Positions 1-5,053 of a stretch of 6,373 nucleotides of DNA are shown here, one piece after another. The stretch's first letter is position 1; the number at the start of each line of letters is the position of its first letter. The position numbers and the translations under genes were made by a program. The DNA is from an uncultured Burkholderiales bacterium. Its GTDB lineage: Bacteria > Pseudomonadota > Gammaproteobacteria > Burkholderiales > Burkholderiaceae_C. The notes below the pieces were generated by a model. That model did no database searches, was not told where the DNA came from, and saw only the letters and a list, made by a program, of their open reading frames with translations. The stretch spans positions 1 to 6,373 of the forward strand of contig CALCBL010000554.1 of NCBI GenBank assembly GCA_937897495.1, given 5' to 3'.

Positions 1-1875
1 GGCCGACGCATCCCCGCTTTTTACAACGGCATGGCCACAGCCGCAGATTGGATGAGTGCGGCTTCATTCATCAGTCTGGCAGGGGCACTTTACTTGCAAG
101 GCTTCTCTGGCAGTGGCGATCAAGCAGGCGGTTTGGCATATGTCATGGGATGGACCGGCGGATTTTGCTTGGTGGCCTTGCTGATTGCGCCCCATTTGCG
201 GTCCATGAACTTGTATACCTTGCCAGACTTTTTCAGTCAGCGCTTTGGCGGACGTTGGCCAAGATTGTTGGCAGCTTGGTCGGCCATTTTGTGTTCATTC
301 ACCTATGTCGTTGCGCAAATTTATGGTGTGGGCCTGATTGCGTCACGGCTCACTGGGGTGCAATTTGAAATTGGTATTTTGCTGGGCTTGGGTGGCATCT
401 TGTTGTGTTCCTTTTTTGGCATGCGGGCCATTACTTGGACCCAAGTTGCGCAGTACATCATTTTGATGATGGCATTTTTAATTCCAGTGTCATGGCTGGC
501 CTACAAACAACTGGGAACGCCTTTGGCACCGCTGGTTTATGGCTCGCAGCTTTCTAAGATTGCAGATTTAGAGCAAAAACTCATTGCAGACCCCGCTGAG
601 TTGGCTGTCAGGAAAGAGTATTTGCGCCGAGCTGAGTCGCTGCGATCAAAGCTGGAAAATGTGGAAGCATCTCTGCAAAATGAGCGGTACATGTTAGAGC
701 AGCATGTGCGAGATTTAAAGCTTCAAAACGCCGAATTTTCAGCGATCACAAAAGCACGGCGCGACTTGCAGGCATTGCCCAAAAATGCTGCTGACGCAAA
801 AGAGGTTTGGCAAAAGGCCATGCTTGAAAACTATGAGCGATCAAAGCCCTTGGGTGGCATGCCGCTTCATGGCAAGGCCTTTCAGGGGGAGCCCGATGGC
901 ACCCCTCAAGAGCAAGAACTTTTCCAGCACTCGCGCATCAATTTTGTTGCACTTATTTTTTGCCTGATGGCCGGCACCGCTGGCCTGCCGCATTTGTTAA
1001 CCCGCTTCTACACGGTGCCCAACGAATCCGAGGCCCGACTGTCGGTGGCGTGGTCTTTGTTTTTCATTGTCATCTTGTACCTCAGTGCGCCCGCATTGGC
1101 TGTGCTTGTGAAGTTTGAGGTCATGAACAATTTGGTGGGCAGCTCCTTTTCTGAGTTGCCCCTTTGGCTTGCCCAGTGGTCACGGGTTGACAGCGCTTTG
1201 GTCGAAGTGACTGACGTGAACTTAGATGGCATCTTGCAATTTGGTGAGCTTAAATTGGGGGCGGACATGATCATGTTGGCCAGCCCTGAATTGGCTGGGC
1301 TGCCTTATGTCATTTCAGGTTTGGTGGCCGCTGGGGGTTTTGCCGCCGCTTTGTCTACGGCAGACGGTTTGCTTTTGACCATCAGCAACGCGTTTGTGCA
1401 TGACATGCGCTTAGGTATGAAAAATGGCGTGGAATCTCAAGATGGTCGGGTGATTTTGTCCAAGTTTGCTTTATTGGCCGTGGCCATGTGCGCCGCTTTG
1501 GTGGCCGCCTGGAAGCCTGCGCAAATTCTGGCTTTGGTTTCAGCTTCTTTTTCTTTGGCAGCTTCCGCCTTCTTTCCTGGCATGGTCATGGGGATTTTCT
1601 GGAAGCGCGCCAGTCGCAAGGGCGTGGTTTTAGGCATGCTTTTGGGCCTGATCACCACGCTGCTTTACATGACGCTCAATGCGCCTACGGTCAGGGCCGC
1701 GCTTCATTGGCCTGCAGACAGCGGTTTATTTCTAGGTATTCTGCCTATCTCTGCGGGCATTTTGGGGGTGCCGGTTGGATTTTTGGCCATCCTCTTGGGA
1801 AGTTGGGCCTGGCCAGATCGCCCCATGGCGCCCGAACCCCAAGCGCCCTCTCAAAATCCCTATCCAGGACTCTAA
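1..1875 (+). CDS. Sodium:solute symporter (SSS family, cation/acetate symporter-like), 5' end outside window
   Basis: This is an inner-membrane secondary transporter expected to couple Na+ (or another cation) entry to uptake of a small solute, possibly a carboxylate such as acetate; the substrate cannot be read from sequence. The frame is open to base 1, and the residues before the ATG at 31 (GRRIPAFYNG) read straight into the conserved start of the SSS core (GMATAADWMSAASF). The ATG at 31 is therefore internal and the true start lies upstream. Hydrophobic segments lie around 58-105, 140-195, 268-340, 367-420 and 440-505, then repeatedly from about 940 to 1815. The FGMRAITWTQVAQY stretch (about 415-465) and ALSTADGLLLT (about 1348-1380) are typical of the family; the latter carries the Ser/Thr pair usually placed near the Na2 site. 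A hydrophilic, coiled-coil-prone insert occupies about 541-930, and an EF-hand-like loop lies at 1213-1248. It resembles the VC_2705-type subgroup, in which a short DUF4212 membrane protein is often encoded just upstream; that would be outside this window. Family call firm, substrate unknown. Confidence 0.9.
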   Translation, partial: GRRIPAFYNGMATAADWMSAASFISLAGALYLQGFSGSGDQAGGLAYVMGWTGGFCLVALLIAPHLRSMNLYTLPDFFSQRFGGRWPRLLAAWSAILCSFTYVVAQIYGVGLIASRLTGVQFEIGILLGLGGILLCSFFGMRAITWTQVAQYIILMMAFLIPVSWLAYKQLGTPLAPLVYGSQLSKIADLEQKLIADPAELAVRKEYLRRAESLRSKLENVEASLQNERYMLEQHVRDLKLQNAEFSAITKARRDLQALPKNAADAKEVWQKAMLENYERSKPLGGMPLHGKAFQGEPDGTPQEQELFQHSRINFVALIFCLMAGTAGLPHLLTRFYTVPNESEARLSVAWSLFFIVILYLSAPALAVLVKFEVMNNLVGSSFSELPLWLAQWSRVDSALVEVTDVNLDGILQFGELKLGADMIMLASPELAGLPYVISGLVAAGGFAAALSTADGLLLTISNAFVHDMRLGMKNGVESQDGRVILSKFALLAVAMCAALVAAWKPAQILALVSASFSLAASAFFPGMVMGIFWKRASRKGVVLGMLLGLITTLLYMTLNAPTVRAALHWPADSGLFLGILPISAGILGVPVGFLAILLGSWAWPDRPMAPEPQAPSQNPYPGL

Positions 1876-1884
1876 TTCCTAGGC

Positions 1885-1890
1885 TATAAT
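1885..1890 (+). promoter_or_regulatory. Promoter -10 element for the rpsF operon
   Basis: A perfect TATAAT lies ten bases after the symporter stop codon and about 87 bases before the rpsF start. The -35 is poor: at an 18-bp spacer TATCCA (1861-1866) matches TTGACA at three of six positions. The bases just after the -10 are CGCGGG, a GC-rich discriminator of the kind that in proteobacteria accompanies negative stringent control (ppGpp/DksA) of ribosomal promoters. Transcription would start near 1897. The -10 is clear; the -35 and the regulation are inference. Confidence 0.7.
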
Positions 1891-1896
1891 CGCGGG

Positions 1897-1976
1897 CTTA
1901 CCTTGCTGCACCCCATCCGACGCTGGGGGTAGCTTTTTATCAGAACCCATCGGGTTCAAAACCAAAAGGAGTCTCA
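1897..1976 (+). promoter_or_regulatory. Structured 5' leader of rpsF mRNA (candidate S6:S18 autoregulatory RNA)
   Basis: Two hairpins can be drawn. The first pairs GCT (1905-1907) with AGC (1931-1933) and ACCCC (1910-1914) with GGGGT (1926-1930), with a GC bulge (1908-1909) and a loop that contains CCG (1917-1919). It is followed directly by five T (1934-1938). The second is a perfect six-base-pair stem, GAACCC (1943-1948) with GGGTTC (1952-1957), over a three-base loop, ending nine bases before the Shine-Dalgarno AAGGAG (1966-1971). In many bacteria the S6:S18 complex binds a structured rpsF leader that mimics its 16S site and has an exposed CCG; I infer the same role here but did not align it to that model. 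The first hairpin plus T run could also act as an attenuator or as the symporter terminator. Confidence 0.5.
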
Positions 1977-2342
1977 ATGCGTCATTATGAAATCATTTTG
2001 CTGATTCACCCGGATCAGAGCGAACAAGTTCCAGCCATGTTGGAGCGTTACAAAGGCATGATCGTTGCCGGCGGTGGCAAGATTCACCGTGTCGAAGACT
2101 GGGGTCGTCGTCAGATGGCCTACCAAATTAACAAGTTGGGCAAAGCCCATTACTTGTGCGTGAACATTGAAGCTGATCAGGCTGTGATGGCCGAACTCGA
2201 ACATGCTTTCAAGTTCAACGATGCTGTTTTGCGTCACCTGACTGTTCTGAAGAAGAAAGCCGATGCAGGCCCATCTTCCATGATGAAACAAGTCGAACGC
2301 GAAGAAGCTCGCAAAGCCCAACAAGCCGAATTTGCAAACTAA
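1977..2342 (+). CDS. rpsF: 30S ribosomal protein S6
   Basis: S6 is a small-subunit protein that sits on the platform in contact with S18 and 16S rRNA. The 121-residue product begins [18 protein letters not shown], the usual first beta strand of S6, and contains the conserved [14 protein letters not shown] (about residues 41-54) and the [10 protein letters not shown] strand (about 58-67). The C terminus ([18 protein letters not shown]) is a short charged tail; it lacks the poly-glutamate-ready end of Escherichia coli S6 and is somewhat shorter than the 135 residues there. The start is supported by AAGGAG at 1966-1971, five bases before the ATG. It is the first gene of the rpsF-priB-rpsR-rplI operon, with priB starting 17 bases after its stop codon. 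Expression is probably set by the upstream promoter and the leader RNA. Confidence 0.97.
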   Translation: MRHYEIILLIHPDQSEQVPAMLERYKGMIVAGGGKIHRVEDWGRRQMAYQINKLGKAHYLCVNIEADQAVMAELEHAFKFNDAVLRHLTVLKKKADAGPSSMMKQVEREEARKAQQAEFAN

Positions 2343-2359
2343 TCACATTTGTTGACGGA

Positions 2360-2656
2360 GTGACAGAAGAAAACCACCTTGAATTAACCGCTGGTATCGC
2401 AGAGCAAAAAGCAATTCGATACACACCGGCTGGCTTGCCAGTCATTGACTTGGTTCTAGAGCATGCCTCTAGCATTCAAGAAGCGGGAACTCTCAGACAG
2501 GTCAAAGCCACAGTGAAAGCTGTTGCCATCGGATCGATTGCAGAGAGAATTCAAACCCAGCCCATTGGCAGTGTTTGGAAATTCAGCGGTTTTTTGGCCA
2601 CTCCCAAAAACGGAAAAAATGTGATTCTGCATATTCAAGAATTTAAGACACTTTAA
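2360..2656 (+). CDS. priB: Primosomal replication protein N (PriB)
   Basis: PriB is a small OB-fold protein that binds single-stranded DNA as a dimer and works with PriA to restart stalled replication forks by reloading DnaB. The 98-residue product has the expected pattern: a first strand (ENHLELTAGIAE), then IRYTPAGLPVIDLVLEH (residues about 19-35), a central basic strand (LRQVKATVKAVAIG), and the GSVWKFSGFLATP strand (about 70-82) before the end at ILHIQEFKTL. The position between rpsF and rpsR is the standard one in beta- and gammaproteobacteria. The start is a GTG at 2360. No other ATG, GTG or TTG lies in frame close by, and the only purine-rich match, GGAG at 2357-2360, overlaps the start codon itself. 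Translation is therefore probably weak or coupled to rpsF, 17 bases upstream, which would fit a need for far less PriB than ribosomal protein. Confidence 0.93.
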   Translation: MTEENHLELTAGIAEQKAIRYTPAGLPVIDLVLEHASSIQEAGTLRQVKATVKAVAIGSIAERIQTQPIGSVWKFSGFLATPKNGKNVILHIQEFKTL

Positions 2657-2661
2657 TTTTC

Positions 2662-2667
2662 AGGAGG
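2662..2667 (+). promoter_or_regulatory. Strong Shine-Dalgarno of rpsR
   Basis: AGGAGG lies four bases before the rpsR ATG and six bases after the priB stop codon. It is the best ribosome binding site in the window and contrasts with the absence of one before priB. The two genes share a transcript, so this difference would let S18 be made in much larger amounts than PriB. Confidence 0.85.
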
Positions 2668-2671
2668 CCCC

Positions 2672-2953
2672 ATGGCCACTTTCAAAAAATTTAACAAAGA
2701 CAAGCGCCCTAAGCGCAACACCCAGTCACTGCTGTTCAAGCGCAAGCGTTTCTGCCGCTTCACAGTCACAGGCGTGGAAGAGATTGATTACAAAGACGTC
2801 GACACACTGCGCGACTTCATTGCTGAAAACGGCAAAATCATTCCCGCACGTTTGACAGGCACGCGCGCTATTTATCAGCGCCAACTGAACACGGCTATCA
2901 AGCGCGCTCGCTTCTTGGCCATGTTGCCTTACAGCGACCAGCACAAAGTTTAA
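2672..2953 (+). CDS. rpsR: 30S ribosomal protein S18
   Basis: S18 pairs with S6 on the platform of the small subunit. The 93-residue product contains the family core: KRKRFCRFT (residues 23-31), [13 protein letters not shown], the [19 protein letters not shown] block (about 54-72) and [12 protein letters not shown] near the end. It is about 18 residues longer than the 75-residue Escherichia coli protein, mainly through a basic N-terminal extension ([16 protein letters not shown]) of the kind seen in Burkholderiales. The single cysteine at residue 28 belongs to the conserved CRF motif. The start is fixed by a strong AGGAGG four bases upstream. The stop codon overlaps the ribosome binding site of rplI, so the two are likely translated in close coupling. 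Confidence 0.97.
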   Translation: MATFKKFNKDKRPKRNTQSLLFKRKRFCRFTVTGVEEIDYKDVDTLRDFIAENGKIIPARLTGTRAIYQRQLNTAIKRARFLAMLPYSDQHKV

Positions 2954-2964
2954 GGAGAACAACC

Positions 2965-3417
2965 ATGCAAATTATTCTGCTCGATAAGGTTGTGAACCTT
3001 GGCAATTTAGGTGAAATCGTCAAAGTTAAAGACGGTTACGCTCGCAACTTCCTCATTCCAAGTGGCCGTGCTCGTCGCGCCACCGAAGCCAATAAAGCTG
3101 AATTCGAAGCCCGCCGCCTCGAACTCGAAAAGGCCGCAGCTGCAAAGTTGGCCGCAGCCCAAGCCCAAGGCGAAAAGCTTGCGGGTGCTGTGGTCAAAAT
3201 CACTCAAAAGGCTGGCGTTGACGGTCGTTTATTTGGTTCTGTCACCAACCACGACATTGCTGAAGAGTTGAACAAAGCCGGCTACGGTTTGGCCAAAGCC
3301 CAAATCCGCATGCCCAATGGCCCCATCAAAACTGTCAGCGAATCTACCGTTGCTGTGGCTTTGCACACAGACGTGGTGGTTGAAGTCACTGTTTCTGTCT
3401 ACGGCGAAACCGCTTAA
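2965..3417 (+). CDS. rplI: 50S ribosomal protein L9
   Basis: L9 binds 23S rRNA near the base of the L1 stalk and reaches out along the ribosome surface; it helps keep the reading frame. The 150-residue product (149 in Escherichia coli) has the N-terminal RNA-binding domain, [21 protein letters not shown] followed by [11 protein letters not shown] (residues about 22-32), then a long alanine- and charge-rich connecting helix (about 43-75), and the C-terminal domain with [16 protein letters not shown] (about 87-102) and [20 protein letters not shown] at 2952-2957, overlapping the rpsR stop codon, stands seven bases before the ATG. It is the last gene of the operon; an intrinsic terminator begins 17 bases after its stop codon. 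Confidence 0.97.
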   Translation: MQIILLDKVVNLGNLGEIVKVKDGYARNFLIPSGRARRATEANKAEFEARRLELEKAAAAKLAAAQAQGEKLAGAVVKITQKAGVDGRLFGSVTNHDIAEELNKAGYGLAKAQIRMPNGPIKTVSESTVAVALHTDVVVEVTVSVYGETA

Positions 3418-3434
3418 TTTTTAAGCGCTTTCTC

Positions 3435-3480
3435 AAGCCGCCCGTCGCAATCTAATTTGCGGCAGGCGGCTTTTTCGTTT
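3435..3480 (+). terminator. Rho-independent terminator after rplI
   Basis: The arms AAGCCGCC (3435-3442) and GGCGGCTT (3465-3472) pair perfectly. After one C/A mismatch (3443/3464) the stem continues with GTCGCAA (3444-3450) against TTGCGGC (3457-3463), with one G-T wobble, closed by a six-base loop (3451-3456). A T run follows (3471-3475), then CG and five more T. This is a strong terminator that should end the S6 operon transcript and separate dnaB from it. Confidence 0.93.
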
Positions 3481-3497
3481 TTGGCAGGTATTTGGTT

Positions 3498-3506
3498 TTA
3501 TTCACA
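3498..3506 (+). promoter_or_regulatory. DnaA box 1 (TTATTCACA)
   Basis: The 9-mer matches the TTATNCACA consensus for DnaA binding at every position. It lies in the intergenic region before dnaB, 90 bases upstream of its start codon, in the same orientation as box 2. It does not overlap the terminator stem. Whether DnaA binds here is inference. Confidence 0.6.
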
Positions 3507-3530
3507 AGACTTTCTTCACTTACCAACGAC

Positions 3531-3539
3531 TTATCCACA
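3531..3539 (+). promoter_or_regulatory. DnaA box 2 (TTATCCACA)
   Basis: This is the strongest form of the DnaA box (as in R1/R4 of Escherichia coli oriC), perfect at all nine positions. It starts 33 bases after the start of box 1, close to three helical turns, so both boxes would face the same side of the DNA. It lies just upstream of the weak promoter candidate for dnaB at 3550-3578. Confidence 0.7.
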
Positions 3540-3549
3540 GGCTTGTCCC

Positions 3550-3578
3550 ATGACCAAAAGCCCCGCAGTGCTTAAGAT
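3550..3578 (+). promoter_or_regulatory. Weak promoter candidate for dnaB
   Basis: ATGACC (3550-3555) and TAAGAT (3573-3578) each match four of six consensus bases and are 17 bp apart. Initiation would fall near 3585, leaving an untranslated leader of only about ten bases, which would agree with the absence of a Shine-Dalgarno before dnaB. The terminator after rplI makes a separate dnaB promoter in this region likely, but this exact assignment is tentative. Confidence 0.3.
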
Positions 3579-3595
3579 CAAGCTCTACACATTGA

Positions 3596-5035
3596 ATGTC
3601 CATGTCCGCACTTTTTTCTCCTCAGTCTCACTCTGAATCCGAACTGGGTTTCAGCGCAGTCAGCCAAGATCAGCAAATTGCACAGCTGCGTGTGCCGCCT
3701 CACTCCATCGAGGCCGAGTCGAGTGTGCTGGGTGGTTTGTTGCTAGACAACACGGCTTGGGATCGAATGGGTGACTTGCTGTCTGAAAACGATTTTTATC
3801 GGCACGAGCACAAGTTGATTTTTGCGGCCATCTCAACTTTGATCAATGGCTCCAAGCCAGCCGATGTCATCACGGTGTTCGAGCAGTTGAAAAATCAAGG
3901 CAAAGCAGAGGGCATGGGTGGCTTAGGCTATCTCAACTCCTTGGCTCAATATGTGCCAAGTGCCAGCAACATCAGGCGCTATGCTGAAATTGTTCGCGAG
4001 CGCTCCATCCTGCGCAAGTTGGTCACGGCCAGCGACGAAATTGCCACCAACGCCTTTAACCCTCAAGGCCGTCCTATCGAGAGAATACTAGACGAAGCTG
4101 AACAAAAGATCTTCAATATCGGTGAAGAAGGCTCTCGCATGAAGCAGGGCTTCCAATCCATGGACACCTTGGTGGTCGACCTCATGGACCGCGTTCAAGA
4201 GATGGCCGACAACCCCAACGACATCACCGGGGTGCCCACGGGTTTCTACGATCTAGACCGCATGACCTCAGGTTTGCAAGCTGGCGATTTGGTGGTGTTG
4301 GCGGCACGTCCTTCCATGGGCAAAACCGCATTTGCCATCAACATTGCCGAGCACGTTGCCTTGAACGAAGGCTTGCCTGTGGCCGTATTTTCAATGGAAA
4401 TGGGCGCCGCTCAATTGGCGGTGCGCGTGGTGGGCTCCATAGGTCGAATCGATCAAGGGCACTTGCGTACTGGCAAGCTCACCGATGAAGAATGGCCACG
4501 CCTCACAGATGCCATCGAGCGCCTCAGAACTGTTTCCTTGCACATTGATGAAACGGCAGGACTCACAAGCAGCGAGTTGCGAGCCAATGCACGTCGCTTA
4601 GCGCGCAAATGTGGCAAGTTAGGCTTGATTGTGGTTGACTACTTGCAACTCATGACCGGTTCTTCTGGCGGCGATGGTGAAAACCGTGCCACTGAACTGG
4701 GCGAAATTTCCAGGGGCCTCAAGATGCTGGCCAAAGAGCTTCAGTGTCCTGTCATTGCTTTGTCTCAGCTCAACCGCGGCGTGGAGCAAAGAACCGACAA
4801 GCGGCCCATGATGAGTGACTTGCGAGAGTCGGGCGCCATTGAGCAAGATGCCGACATCATCATGTTCATTTACCGTGATGACTATTACCACAAAGACTCA
4901 AAAGATCCAGGCGTTGCAGAAATCATCATCGGCAAGCAACGAAACGGCCCCACCGGCGCCGTTCGTTTAACTTTCTTGAAACCTTTAACGCGCTTTGAAA
5001 GTCTGGCTTCAGGCGGTGGCAGTGGTGATTACTAA
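3596..5035 (+). CDS. dnaB: Replicative DNA helicase DnaB
   Basis: DnaB is the hexameric ATP-driven helicase that unwinds DNA 5' to 3' ahead of the fork and recruits primase. The 479-residue product (471 in Escherichia coli) has a variable N-terminal tail, then the DnaB N-terminal domain from LRVPPHSIEAESSVLGGLLLD (about residue 31) to about 135, a linker helix (about 160-185), and the RecA-like motor domain from about 205. Walker A is ARPSMGKT, with Lys243 and Thr244. Walker B is LIVVDYLQL, with Asp348. ALSQLNRGVEQR and DLRESGAIEQDAD follow, and KQRNGPTG holds the arginine finger candidate Arg449. The gene is uninterrupted, with no intein at the usual sites. An in-frame TGA directly precedes the ATG at 3596, so no earlier start exists; a second in-frame ATG lies at 3602, and neither has a clear ribosome binding site. 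The usual helicase loader is not in the window. Confidence 0.97.
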   Translation: MSMSALFSPQSHSESELGFSAVSQDQQIAQLRVPPHSIEAESSVLGGLLLDNTAWDRMGDLLSENDFYRHEHKLIFAAISTLINGSKPADVITVFEQLKNQGKAEGMGGLGYLNSLAQYVPSASNIRRYAEIVRERSILRKLVTASDEIATNAFNPQGRPIERILDEAEQKIFNIGEEGSRMKQGFQSMDTLVVDLMDRVQEMADNPNDITGVPTGFYDLDRMTSGLQAGDLVVLAARPSMGKTAFAINIAEHVALNEGLPVAVFSMEMGAAQLAVRVVGSIGRIDQGHLRTGKLTDEEWPRLTDAIERLRTVSLHIDETAGLTSSELRANARRLARKCGKLGLIVVDYLQLMTGSSGGDGENRATELGEISRGLKMLAKELQCPVIALSQLNRGVEQRTDKRPMMSDLRESGAIEQDADIIMFIYRDDYYHKDSKDPGVAEIIIGKQRNGPTGAVRLTFLKPLTRFESLASGGGSGDY

Positions 5036-5048
5036 ATCACCGCGCCAC
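5016..5048. repeat. Imperfect inverted repeat between convergent dnaB and PhoH genes
   Basis: GTGGC (5016-5020) pairs with GCCAC (5044-5048), and GGTGAT (5024-5029) with ATCACC (5036-5041), separated by a small internal loop; the dnaB stop codon is in the hairpin loop. It occupies the 18-bp gap between the two converging genes and the end of dnaB, where a bidirectional terminator would be expected. No T run follows on either strand, so it is not a classical intrinsic terminator. It could slow polymerase or protect the mRNA 3' ends. Confidence 0.35.
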
Positions 5049-5053
5049 AAGTC

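Noticed and set aside
31..33. ATG at 31 as the start of the symporter
   Set aside because: The frame is open to base 1 and the residues before this ATG continue the conserved family sequence, so the gene begins upstream of the window.
1008..1274. Antisense open frame of 88 codons inside the symporter
   Set aside because: It lies wholly within a well-supported gene, has no family-like sequence and no ribosome binding site that I can see; the same holds for the other overlapping frames in the window.
1905..1938. The first leader hairpin as simply the symporter terminator
   Set aside because: Not excluded, but it lies downstream of the rpsF -10 and so would also be in the rpsF transcript; I annotated it as part of the leader and noted the alternative.
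3481..3506. TTGGCA (3481-3486) or TTCACA (3501-3506) as a -35 box for dnaB
   Set aside because: Each matches five of six consensus bases, but no acceptable -10 lies 15-19 bp downstream; TTCACA is also part of DnaA box 1.
3498..3539. A replication origin in the rplI-dnaB gap
   Set aside because: Only two DnaA boxes are present, with no AT-rich unwinding repeats and no dnaA, dnaN or gidA-type neighbours. A regulatory role is more likely.
3596..5035. An intein in dnaB
   Set aside because: DnaB genes often carry inteins, but here the Walker A region and the later motifs are continuous and the length is normal.
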